This document shows, one piece after another, positions 39,006-47,314 of a stretch of DNA of 64,000 nt (its first letter is position 1; each line of letters opens with the position of its first letter). The notes under the pieces are model-generated. The model worked only from the letters and a program-made list of their open reading frames with translations. It was not told the DNA's origin and searched no databases. A program made the position numbers and the translations under genes. Origin of the DNA: Mumia sp. ZJ1417 (lineage in GTDB: Bacteria; Actinomycetota; Actinomycetes; Propionibacteriales; Nocardioidaceae); the NCBI RefSeq assembly GCF_014127285.1, contig NZ_CP059901.1, forward strand, positions 2,108,001 to 2,172,000, read 5' to 3'.

Positions 39006-39255
39006 CCTCGCAGCTCAGCCGAAAGCCGCCCCGGTTTAGTGCAACCTTTATGTGTGGGAGCGCCACGCAGGTCCTTCTGATGACGGACGGCCTTCTTGGA
39101 TGCGCGCCTACCTCGACCCGTTGGTCACCCTGCGCCTCGCGTCGGCACTGGGCCTGTTATTCAGGCTCGCCGACCGAGTTGCTCGAACCAGCCGCGCATC
39201 ATGTCGGTGCCGCAGGTCGTCAGCGATCGAACGCAGGGCCCTCCCCGCCACCCCG

Positions 39256-40860
39256 TCACGGTTCGCTCACCTGGGTGGTCCGCGCACCCGCAGGCACGGT
39301 CGGCAGCAACCGGGTGAAGTACAGCGCCGCCATGATGAAGAACGCGAGGACGAGCAGACTCGCGCGCAGGCCCGCGATCCGCGCGTCGGTGTTCTCCTCG
39401 ACGATCGCGTTCGCCTCTGCCGTCGGGATCCCTGCCTCCGCCAGGCCGTCCTCGAGCTGGCTGTCGGAGACGAACGGAACGCCGCTCGCGAGGCTCACCT
39501 CCGCCCGGTCCGAGAGATCGTCGGGGACGGCGTCGTTGGCCTGGATCCCGCCCATGAACGAAGCCGTCAGCGCGCCGATGAGGACCGAGCCTGCGAGCGC
39601 CGTGCCCAGCGATGCCCCCAGGTTCGTGGCGGTGTTCTGGAGACCACCCACCTCGCCGCTCAGGGTGTCGGGCAGAGCCGAGACGGTCACCGCGCCGAGC
39701 TGCGACGAGAGGGCGCCGACGCCCAGTCCGGCGAGGAGGAGCGGCACCGTCACGATCTCCGCACCGGCTCCCGCCTCGAGGGAGAGCACGAGCGAGGTCA
39801 CCCCGGCGAGGAGAGCGATCAGCCCCCACGAGACCACCCGCCGCGGAGAAGCCCCGGGCCACAGGCGCGGGACGCCGACCGCCGCCAGCAGGAGGGTGAG
39901 CGAGAGCGGGAGGATGCGGACGCCCGTCTCCACCGCGCTCAAACCCAGCGCGACGGACAGGAAGAGCGGGATCGTGAAGAACAGCCCCGCTTGGACGAGG
40001 AACTGGAAGAAGAACATCGTCAGGCCGCCGGTGAGCTGGCGGTTGCGCAGCATCGAGACGTCGACCAGGGGCTCGCGCCCTGCGGCCGCAGTACGAGCCT
40101 CCCACCAGAAGAACACCCGCAGGACGACGAGGCCGCCGAGCACGAGCCAGACGGTCGGAGACATCCCGAGGAGCGACGGTCCGTCGGGCGAGGGGCGAAC
40201 CCATCCCCACTCCCCCGACCGCAGGACGCCGTACACACCGAGGGCGAGGCCCGTCGCGGAGAGGAGCGACCCGATCGCGTCGAGGCTGCCGGAGGACTCG
40301 CGACGACTGTCGTGGATCCGCCGGGTCAGCGCGAGGATCACCACGACCAGCACGACCTCTCCGGCGAACACCAGGCGCCACGTGAGGTAGGTGGTCACCG
40401 CGCCGCCGATGAGCGGGCCCGCAGCGACGGCGACGGCGCCGGCAGACGCCACCAGGCCGTACGCGCGCGGGCGCTCCTCGGACGGGAAGTTCGCTGCCAC
40501 GAGGGCGACGATCGCCGGCATGATCAACGCAGCCCCGACGCCCTCGAGAAGGGACCAGCCGATCAGCAGGACGGCGAGGTTCGGCGCGAGCGAGGTCGTC
40601 AGCGACCCGATGCCGTAGATGACGCACCCGATCGCGAACGCCCGGCGCCGTCCGATCATCGTGCCGACCTTGCCGCCGGTGATCATCAACGCCGCCATGA
40701 CGAGCGTGTAGAGCGTGATCGCGGTCTGGATGCCGGTCACCGTCGTGTCGAGGTCGGCGGCGACCTGCGCGATCGAGACGTTCATGACCGAGCTGTCCAG
40801 GGTCATGAGGAACTGGCCGGACGCCAGCGTCAACAACACGACCCCTCGCCCGGCCACCAT
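39256..40860 (-). CDS. DHA2-family MFS multidrug efflux transporter
   Basis: This is a 14-helix exporter of about 534 residues of the EmrB/QacA type, which expels toxic compounds by proton antiport. LTLASGQFLMTLDSSVMNVSI is the family motif D1, and GGKVGTMIGRRRAF is motif A. SALPDTLSGEVGGLQNTATNLGASLGTAL is the C-motif-like region near the later helices. The ATG at 40860 is preferred. An upstream GTG at 40908 lies in a hairpin that probably ends the preceding gene. No regulator is adjacent. The 250 bp downstream (39006-39255) hold no gene that I can identify. Confidence 0.9.
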   Translation of the reverse strand: MVAGRGVVLLTLASGQFLMTLDSSVMNVSIAQVAADLDTTVTGIQTAITLYTLVMAALMITGGKVGTMIGRRRAFAIGCVIYGIGSLTTSLAPNLAVLLIGWSLLEGVGAALIMPAIVALVAANFPSEERPRAYGLVASAGAVAVAAGPLIGGAVTTYLTWRLVFAGEVVLVVVILALTRRIHDSRRESSGSLDAIGSLLSATGLALGVYGVLRSGEWGWVRPSPDGPSLLGMSPTVWLVLGGLVVLRVFFWWEARTAAAGREPLVDVSMLRNRQLTGGLTMFFFQFLVQAGLFFTIPLFLSVALGLSAVETGVRILPLSLTLLLAAVGVPRLWPGASPRRVVSWGLIALLAGVTSLVLSLEAGAGAEIVTVPLLLAGLGVGALSSQLGAVTVSALPDTLSGEVGGLQNTATNLGASLGTALAGSVLIGALTASFMGGIQANDAVPDDLSDRAEVSLASGVPFVSDSQLEDGLAEAGIPTAEANAIVEENTDARIAGLRASLLVLAFFIMAALYFTRLLPTVPAGARTTQVSEP

Positions 40861-40907
40861 CGGACCAGTCTCTGGCCGCGAGCGGCGGCATGGTGGGGAA
40901 TTGCACA

Positions 40908-40936
40908 CGCGCCGCAGCCTTCTCGGCTGCGGCGCG
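40908..40936 (-). terminator. Hairpin after the Pro-rich membrane protein gene
   Basis: CGCGCCGCAGCC and GGCTGCGGCGCG form a perfect 12-bp stem with a 5-nt loop. It lies 26 bp after the stop at 40963 on the minus strand and before the MFS gene. No T-run follows, so its efficiency as a terminator is unclear. Confidence 0.6.
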
Positions 40937-40962
40937 CGTCAGGTCGTGCGGTCCGATCGAGA

Positions 40963-41760
40963 TCAGGGGGTCGGCGGCTCGACCTCGTTGAGATCGGGGA
41001 GATCGTCGGTGTCGGGCAGGTCGTCGACGTCAGGCGTGTCGGCCGTGCCGAACTCGTCGACCTTCCAGGAGCCGCCCTCCTTGACGAGCTCGACCTCCTG
41101 ATCGACGGAAGTCCCCATCACCGACAGGGAGACCTTCGAGGTGGCCTCGTCGCCGTCGACCTTGGTGTCCTTCACGGTGAACTTCGCGTCGCGCAGGGCC
41201 TTGAGCATGCCCTCGCTGCCTTCCTCTTCCTTCAGGGACTCCTTGCACTTGTCGGCGCCTTCACCGTTGCGGAAGTCGTCGGTCGTGATCGCGACGAGCG
41301 CCTCGCAATCGCCGTCCTGGATCGCGGCGATGAACTCCTTGGTGGCGTCCTCGGGGTTCGACGCGCCGCCGCCCCCATCACCGAACAGGAGCACGGCGCC
41401 CAGCACGACGGCGATCAGCAGGACGGCAGCGCCACCGATGAGGCCGATGAGGAGGCCCTTGTTCTTGCCCTTCGGCTCCGAGCCCGTGGGCGGCTGGCCC
41501 TGACCGTAGTAGGCCTGCTGCGGCTGCTGACCGTACGGCTGCTGCGGCTGCTGACCGTACGGCTGCTGGGGCTGCTGACCGTACGGCTGCTGGGGCTGGC
41601 CGTAGGGGCCAGGAGGCTGTTGCCCGTACCCGGGTGGCGGTCCCTGCGGGGGCGGACCCTGGGGCGGCTGACCCCCCTGGGGAGGCTGGCCCTGGGGCGG
41701 CTGCTGTCCGTACGGGGGCTGAGGGCCGTTCGAGGGTTGGCCTGACCACTGATCGCTCAC
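40963..41760 (-). CDS. Proline/glutamine-rich membrane-anchored protein, DUF4878-like
   Basis: The 265-residue protein has a cytoplasmic Pro/Gly/Gln-rich arm (about residues 1-95), one membrane helix (LIGLIGGAAVLLIAVVLGAVLLF) and an extracytoplasmic domain. That domain, from ATKEFIAAIQDGDCEALVAITTDDF, resembles DUF4878/lumazine-binding-like folds, and two cysteines may form a disulfide. The tail is acidic. Start GTG 41760 is preferred because TACCGT (41767-41772) lies 6 nt upstream; an ATG lies at 41766. The arm is encoded by 24-bp tandem repeats. The function is unknown. Confidence 0.75.
   Translation of the reverse strand: MSDQWSGQPSNGPQPPYGQQPPQGQPPQGGQPPQGPPPQGPPPGYGQQPPGPYGQPQQPYGQQPQQPYGQQPQQPYGQQPQQAYYGQGQPPTGSEPKGKNKGLLIGLIGGAAVLLIAVVLGAVLLFGDGGGGASNPEDATKEFIAAIQDGDCEALVAITTDDFRNGEGADKCKESLKEEEGSEGMLKALRDAKFTVKDTKVDGDEATSKVSLSVMGTSVDQEVELVKEGGSWKVDEFGTADTPDVDDLPDTDDLPDLNEVEPPTP
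41515..41606. repeat. 24-bp tandem repeats coding PYGQQPQQ
   Basis: Three near-identical 24-bp units (41515-41538, 41539-41562, 41563-41586) and a degenerate fourth encode repeated PYGQQPQQ on the minus strand. Units one and two are identical, and the third has one base change. Copy number probably varies between strains. Confidence 0.85.
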
Positions 41761-41830
41761 GCGCATACGGTACGCGACCAAAGAGTCGCTCCGCGGCCGC
41801 GCCCGGCGGGCGACCTGGTTCTATGGTGCC

Positions 41831-42433
41831 GTGACGACAGGGTGGACGCTGCGCCGAAGCCGAGCCGAGGACGCTGAGTGGATGGCCGAGCTGCGGGCTG
41901 TGGTGATGCGCGACGATCTGGAGCGGCTCGGGCGGTACGACCCCGTGCGTGTGCGCTGCCGGTTCTTGGACGCTTTCGACGCCGCGCACACCGGAGTCAT
42001 CGTCGTCGACGGCGTCGATGCGGGTCTCATCGCGCTGCGGCCGACGGAGGGCGCGCAGTGGATCGAGCACTTCTACGTCCGCGCGGACTACCAGGGCCTC
42101 GGGATCGGGTCAGCGGTGCTCGGACGTACCCTCGCCGAGCACGGCGACGAGCGACCCTTCAGGCTGAACGTCCTCCAAGGCAGCCGAGCCCGTGCCCTGT
42201 ACGAGGCGCACGGGTTCGTCGTCGACGGCGAGGACGCGATCGACGTCTTCATGGTCCGCTCACACGCGCAGGAACGCCCCCAGCTCGAGCACACCGTCGG
42301 GCGTGCGAGGCATGTAGGAGGTCAGTGCGTCGGAGCGGAGGATTTCGGCCCGCCACTGCGCGCGCGAGATCGCGACGTTGACGCGGTGGCGGTCGAGGAG
42401 GAACCCCATCCCTCGCGGCACGTCATCGGGTGA
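41831..42433 (+). CDS. GNAT family N-acetyltransferase with unusual antisense tail
   Basis: The acetyltransferase fold occupies about residues 1-143. It contains EHFYVRADYQGLGIGSAVLGRTLAEHG, the acetyl-CoA motif, and LNVLQGSRARALYEAHGFVVDGEDAIDVFM, the normal end of the domain. A further 57 residues, rich in Arg, Val and His, are antisense to the C-terminal coding region of the convergent helicase gene and do not look conserved. A stop near 42260 may have been lost. GTG 41831 follows a possible TATGGT box at close spacing. The acceptor is unknown. Confidence 0.75.
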   Translation: MTTGWTLRRSRAEDAEWMAELRAVVMRDDLERLGRYDPVRVRCRFLDAFDAAHTGVIVVDGVDAGLIALRPTEGAQWIEHFYVRADYQGLGIGSAVLGRTLAEHGDERPFRLNVLQGSRARALYEAHGFVVDGEDAIDVFMVRSHAQERPQLEHTVGRARHVGGQCVGAEDFGPPLRARDRDVDAVAVEEEPHPSRHVIG

Positions 42434-45400
42434 GGACGCCGCCATGGAGACGAGGACGACGGGCGCCTCCTGCCCCTGGAACTTGTCGACGGTCCCGACG
42501 CGTACGCCGTCGATGCCAGTGTCGTCGAGCACACGACGCACCAGGTGGACCTGGGCGTTGAAGGGAGCCACGACGAGGATGTCGGCCTCGCCCAGCGGGC
42601 GCGGCGCCTCGTCGCCGCCGGGGCTCCACGAGGTACCGAGCAGCGCCCGCACACGCACCGCCACCTCTGCGGCCTCCTCGACGGAGGCGGTGCGGTTGCC
42701 GTGGTGGTCGACGAGCTGGGTCGCCACGCCTGGCGCGATGCCTGCGAGGTCGCGCTCAGAGGTGCACGGGTGCGCGGTGAGCGCTCCCTCGTACGCGAGG
42801 TGAGAGACGGCCTCGCAGAGCCGCGGGTGCATGCGGTAGGTGGTGCCGAGGAAGTAGCCGAGGTCGGCCGGCATCGCGGCGCGCCCCTCCATCACCCAAC
42901 CCAGTGCGGACGTGTCGACCGGCTCGCCGTGGGTGCCCTGGCTCACCTGCGGGAGCTGCTGGGGATCGCCCAGCAGGAGCAGGCGCTGGGCCGCCACCGA
43001 GACCCCGATCGTCGGCGCGAGCGCGAACTGCCCGGCCTCGTCGACGACGAGCAGGTCGAGCGAGCCGCGCGGGACGCGGTCGGCGTTGGTGAAGTCCCAC
43101 GCGGTGCCGCCGAGCACACAGCCCGTGCCCTCCGACTCCTCAAGGAAGGCGGCCACGCCGTTGTCGGGCAGTCGTGTCCACGCCGGGACTGCCGTCTTGG
43201 CCTTGGGCTTGCCGACCCGCGCCGCCTCGAGACCGGCCTCGACGGTCTTGTCGAGCACGTGCTCGACCACCGCATGGGACTGGGCGACGACGCCAATCCG
43301 CCAGCCGTGCTCCTCGACGAGGCGCCGGATCACCCGCGCCGCCGTGTGGGTCTTGCCCGTGCCGGGTGGCCCCTGGACGGGGACGTAGGAGGAGTCGAGG
43401 TCACGCAGCGTCGCTACGAGATCGTCGACCGCGTCCCCTGTCTGCGGGAGGCGGTCGAGTGTCCGTAGCCGTGGGGTGCGACGTGCCAGCACGTCGTACG
43501 CCGGTCCGGCGGGCAGCGTCGCTCCCCCGAGGGACGCAGCCGCGCACTCGCCGATCGCGGCCGTGATCGACTCTGCGGGGGGCGGTGGCCCCGGGGTGAT
43601 CGCGGTCGGCAGCCACGGGTGCGGGCCGATCGCGCGGGTCGCCTTCTCGCGGACGAGCACGGCGTCGGAGGCGTCGGTGTCGTTGCCGTCGTGCGGGGCG
43701 GGCGTGATGCCGTCGACCGTCGGTGTGTAAGCGCGGATGCCGTCGACCGACGTCTTGCCACCCTCAGGACCGGGCAGGTCGTACAGGAGGAAGGCCCCGT
43801 CACCGTTGCCGATCGTCGTGCCGGGACCCCACTCGCCGGCAAGGCGCAGGGTGCGGCGGGCGAGCTTGCGGCCCTCGGCCTGCCAGTCTTCGACGACCTC
43901 GGCCGACTCGACCACGAACACGTCACGAGATGCCGCCCACTCGTCGACCGGCGCGCGGAGCCGGTCGAAATGCGCCCACCAGAAGGGCAGCGACTCGCGG
44001 CGGTAGTAGCCGAGCGCAGCGGCGAGCATTGCGTACGCCTGCTGCTCGGCCGAGCGCTCCCCACGGTCAACGGGACCGGCGCGGTCGAGCAGGCCCTTGA
44101 CCAGCACCGCGTCGTCTCCGGGCTCCTCGTCCTCGGCGTCGAACGCCGGCAGCGGCACCGGGGCGGGCCGTGGCTCGACTCCCGCCTCGTCGCCGACCCG
44201 CAGGAGCCAGTCACGCAGCCGCAGCGTCGACAGGCAGTCGTACTCGTTGTAGTCGGCGAGCTCGGCGAGCCTCTTGGCGGCCTCGTCGAGCCGTTCGTCC
44301 TCGATCATCGCGCGATAGGCGTGGTATTCGACGATCGACGCGTCGCCGGCCTGGACCTCGCCGGCGCGCAGCTCGTCGGAGCCCATATAGAGGGGCTCGA
44401 GCTTCTTGATGCTGTACGAAGGCTGCGAGACGCGCACGGACCCTCGCACCACCGCGTACAGGTCGACGAAGACTCCCGCGCGCAGCAGCGCGTCGAGCTC
44501 GCGCTCGTGGGTGGCGTAGCGGGCGACGAGCCGCTTGAGGGCGCTCGTCTCGTACGGGGCGTAGTGGTAGACGTGCAGGTCAGGGAAGCGCGCGCGCCGC
44601 TCGGTGAGGTAGTCGAGGAACGAGACCAGCGCCGCCCGCTCCCCCACGCGGTCATGGGCCCACCACGGCAGGAACGGGCCGCGGCTCTCCCCTGGCGCAG
44701 GAGCCTCCATCACGCCCCAGAGGTATTCGAGGCCCCACTCGGTCAGGTCGCTCTCGTGGTAAAGCGGGTCACCCTCGAAGTCGAAGAAGACGTCGCCCGG
44801 CGACGGTGGCGGCAACGCCGAGAGGTGGGTCGGGGCGACGACCTCGTACGTGACCTGCGGCCGGCCGTCGGCGCCGGGCCCCGCGTCACGCTGGGCCTGC
44901 TGGAGGCGGGCCTGCGCGTGAAGCCGGGAGAAGACCGCCTGCGGCATGCCAGGAGGTGGCTCGGCGGACGCGACGAGCGCGTCGAGGGTGGAGATGCCGG
45001 CTGCACGCAGCCGTTTGCGATGGTCAACACGCAGCCCTGCGACCACGAGGACGTCACCGGTGGCAGCGATTGCCTCGGCGCACGCCTCACAGCGACCGCA
45101 CGCGACATAGCGCTCGTCGCCCCACACCACGGGTCCGTCCTCGGCGTGGTGCTCGGCGACAAGCCGACGAAGCCGCTCTCGGCGGGCCTGGAAGACCGGG
45201 AGCACCTCGGCGAGCGGGAACGACTCCTTGCGGCCGTCGCCGAGGAGCAGGACGACCGTGGCGGCGACCGGCTGGCCCGCGCGCTCGAGCTGGTCGGCGT
45301 AGGCGGCGAGCTGAAGCAGGGCCTTGGCCCGGGCCTCTCGGGCGAGCTTGGCGTCGCACACCACCCAGCCGTCGTCACCGCGCTCGAGGAAGTCGGCGTA

Positions 45401-45754
45401 GCCGTGGAACTCGCCGTCGAAGAAGCCGGCCTGAGAGACCACCTGGACGTCGGACGAGAGGGCGGCAAGCGTCGTCTCCTGCAACGCACGCAGCCGCTCG
45501 ACGGTCGGCGGACCGACACGGTCGATCTCGGCGATCGCGTCCGCCCCCAGGGCACGCCGGAGCCGGTCGAGCTCACGTGCCTCGTGAGCGTCGCCCAACC
45601 GGGCGATGTGGCTCAGCATCGCGTCGTCGCCGGCCGCCACCGGCGCAGCCCGCCGGAGACGGGCGTCGAGGCTGCGCAGGAACGCGAACTCGCACTCCGA
45701 GGCGAGCGTCAGGTCGGACGCACTCCAGACCACGTGACCCTCGAGCACGAACAC
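42260..45754 (-). CDS. RecB-like nuclease fused to superfamily 1 helicase (TM0106 type)
   Basis: This is a 1164-residue protein combining an N-terminal PD-(D/E)XK-like nuclease (GWVVCDAKLAREARAK, about residues 125-145), a Cys-rich site (CGRCEAC), an RNase-H-like segment (DVFFDFEGDPLYHES) and a Dna2/Upf1-type helicase. The helicase motifs are GPPGTGKTHTAARVI (Walker A), VDEAGQFALAPTI (motif II), LLGDPQQLPQV and GTVDKFQGQEAPVVLVSM (motif V). GTG 45754 has AGGAG 8 nt upstream, and the conserved domain starts there. DNA processing or repair is likely. The tail overlaps the convergent GNAT tail by 174 bp. Confidence 0.87.
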   Translation of the reverse strand: MFVLEGHVVWSASDLTLASECEFAFLRSLDARLRRAAPVAAGDDAMLSHIARLGDAHEARELDRLRRALGADAIAEIDRVGPPTVERLRALQETTLAALSSDVQVVSQAGFFDGEFHGYADFLERGDDGWVVCDAKLAREARAKALLQLAAYADQLERAGQPVAATVVLLLGDGRKESFPLAEVLPVFQARRERLRRLVAEHHAEDGPVVWGDERYVACGRCEACAEAIAATGDVLVVAGLRVDHRKRLRAAGISTLDALVASAEPPPGMPQAVFSRLHAQARLQQAQRDAGPGADGRPQVTYEVVAPTHLSALPPPSPGDVFFDFEGDPLYHESDLTEWGLEYLWGVMEAPAPGESRGPFLPWWAHDRVGERAALVSFLDYLTERRARFPDLHVYHYAPYETSALKRLVARYATHERELDALLRAGVFVDLYAVVRGSVRVSQPSYSIKKLEPLYMGSDELRAGEVQAGDASIVEYHAYRAMIEDERLDEAAKRLAELADYNEYDCLSTLRLRDWLLRVGDEAGVEPRPAPVPLPAFDAEDEEPGDDAVLVKGLLDRAGPVDRGERSAEQQAYAMLAAALGYYRRESLPFWWAHFDRLRAPVDEWAASRDVFVVESAEVVEDWQAEGRKLARRTLRLAGEWGPGTTIGNGDGAFLLYDLPGPEGGKTSVDGIRAYTPTVDGITPAPHDGNDTDASDAVLVREKATRAIGPHPWLPTAITPGPPPPAESITAAIGECAAASLGGATLPAGPAYDVLARRTPRLRTLDRLPQTGDAVDDLVATLRDLDSSYVPVQGPPGTGKTHTAARVIRRLVEEHGWRIGVVAQSHAVVEHVLDKTVEAGLEAARVGKPKAKTAVPAWTRLPDNGVAAFLEESEGTGCVLGGTAWDFTNADRVPRGSLDLLVVDEAGQFALAPTIGVSVAAQRLLLLGDPQQLPQVSQGTHGEPVDTSALGWVMEGRAAMPADLGYFLGTTYRMHPRLCEAVSHLAYEGALTAHPCTSERDLAGIAPGVATQLVDHHGNRTASVEEAAEVAVRVRALLGTSWSPGGDEAPRPLGEADILVVAPFNAQVHLVRRVLDDTGIDGVRVGTVDKFQGQEAPVVLVSMAASSPDDVPRGMGFLLDRHRVNVAISRAQWRAEILRSDALTSYMPRTPDGVLELGAFLRV

Positions 45755-45835
45755 GTGACCGCTCCTCTCCGCCGACGTGCCAGTGAGCGTACGGGAAGGG
45801 TCCGACAAGCCTCGGCGGCCGCGCCTGCGGCGCTC

Positions 45836-47314
45836 TCAGCGGCGTCGCAGCGTGGACGGAAGCCCACCGACGGCAGCCACGCCGAGCGCCGAGCGCGGCT
45901 CGTACGCGACACGCCAAAGGCCCCCGTGCGCCGCGCCGTCGGCGAAGAGCTCCTCGGGGTGCTCGCGCACCGGGACGGGCCGGTTCAGGTCGCGGACGAG
46001 CAGCGCCGCCATCAGCGTGCGGGTCGTGTCCGGTGCGAAGATCTCGACGCCGAACCGGTGCGCCCCTGCGTAGGCGGCTGCGAGCAGGCGGTTCTTGGTC
46101 ACCGAGCGCGTCCAGGTCGCGGGAGCGACGTTGAACGAGACGCGCTGCCCGGCGTCCTCGGCGACCACGCCACGCCAGCGCTGGATCCGCTTCGCCATCG
46201 CGTAGTTCGGGCCCTGCTGAGGGACGAGGATGTCGGCGACACCGGTGCCGTCCGGCAGCACGGTCGCATAGTTCGGGAGGAACAGCCGTCCACGGCTCGC
46301 CACGCGCAACGGTGCCTGGAGCCAGCGGACGGCGCCGCGCTCACGGAACGCCTGCGTGCTTGCGGCCACGACGTCGGCCGGCACGACGAACGCGTCGGTG
46401 GGTGTCGCGAGGTAGGCCAGTGCGGTGCCCGGGTCCTCGTCGGTGAGTCGGGAGAGCATCGCGTCGACGGCGGCCGTGACGCGGACGTGGGCGCCGCCGT
46501 CGGCGTACGCGTGCATCCCGACGACCATGCTCCCCTCACCGCGTGCGTCATGCGCCTCCCGGAGCCAGGCGAGGACGTCGCCGGTCCGCGAGACCAGGTC
46601 TGCCCCCGCGGTGCCGTCCTCGACGGGATACGAGACAGTGCCGGCACCGCCCTCCGCGGTCTCGCGCACCCGGTCCCAGACACGCGCGGCCGGGACATCG
46701 ACGGCGAGGACGTCGGCGCCCCACGTGCACAGCGGGCCGAGCGGGCTCATCTCCGCGCCCGCGCCGAGCAGGGCGACCGTACGGCCGCCGAGCGCGAGCC
46801 ACTCGGGGTGGTCCACGACCTCTCCGACCGCCTCGGCGAAGGACGGCTCGACGATCCCGTCGGCCTGCCACCGGGCGAGCTGGTCGCGCAGGGCTCCGCC
46901 ACTGAGGGAGCGTCCGCGGTACGGCACGCGCAGCTCCGGCACACGAGGAGCCGTGCCCCGTATGGTCTCGGTCGCGAACGGCTCGCCGTCACCACTCCAG
47001 TCCCGTAGCGGAACCTCGCTTCCCGCCCCGGAGACGACCATCCGCTCGTGGACGGACCTCAGGCCCGCCTGCGCCATCGCGAGCGCGGCCTTGGGCGTCT
47101 GCGCGGACGCCGCCGTCGCGCGTCCGACCAGGCCGACGTAGTCGGCGCGCCACGACGACGCCGCGGCGACGTCGTCCGCAAGGTCCGGGTCGACGTCGCG
47201 GGTCGCATCGGCGAGGACGCCCCGGACGGCGGGCGTCGAGGGTCGCCGTCCGTCGACGGAGGGGAAGGTGATCTCACGTGGCTGCACCCCCCCAGTATCT
47301 GAGGTTCCCCTCAT
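45836..47314 (-). CDS. Hypothetical protein with Rossmann-like nucleotide-binding motif
   Basis: I do not recognise the family of this 492-residue protein. A Gly-rich strand-loop, TVALLGAGAEMSPLG (179-193), followed by ADVLAVDVP, resembles a Rossmann NAD(P)- or SAM-binding site. The long C-terminal part contains GPNYAMAKRIQRWRG and KNRLLAAAYAGAHRFGVEIF, which look well ordered. There is no signal peptide or membrane segment. Its ATG overlaps the MocR stop by 4 bp (ATGA), so the two genes are translated together. It may belong to the metabolism that the MocR regulator controls. Confidence 0.65.
   Translation of the reverse strand: MRGTSDTGGVQPREITFPSVDGRRPSTPAVRGVLADATRDVDPDLADDVAAASSWRADYVGLVGRATAASAQTPKAALAMAQAGLRSVHERMVVSGAGSEVPLRDWSGDGEPFATETIRGTAPRVPELRVPYRGRSLSGGALRDQLARWQADGIVEPSFAEAVGEVVDHPEWLALGGRTVALLGAGAEMSPLGPLCTWGADVLAVDVPAARVWDRVRETAEGGAGTVSYPVEDGTAGADLVSRTGDVLAWLREAHDARGEGSMVVGMHAYADGGAHVRVTAAVDAMLSRLTDEDPGTALAYLATPTDAFVVPADVVAASTQAFRERGAVRWLQAPLRVASRGRLFLPNYATVLPDGTGVADILVPQQGPNYAMAKRIQRWRGVVAEDAGQRVSFNVAPATWTRSVTKNRLLAAAYAGAHRFGVEIFAPDTTRTLMAALLVRDLNRPVPVREHPEELFADGAAHGGLWRVAYEPRSALGVAAVGGLPSTLRRR

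Noticed and set aside
37572-39161. 14-bp direct repeat CTGGGCCTGTTATT at 37572 and 39148, as island ends
   Set aside because: A 14-bp match is expected several times by chance in 64 kb. The copies do not match the tRNA-Leu 3' end, so there is no support for attachment sites.
36402-39260. Integrated element at tRNA-Leu
   Set aside because: No integrase, no partial second tRNA 3' end and no transposase were found. The region looks accessory, but integration is not shown.
39161-40906. Alternative minus-strand frame over the MFS gene
   Set aside because: It is Arg/Pro-rich and frame-shifted from the clear transporter sequence, so it is a shadow.
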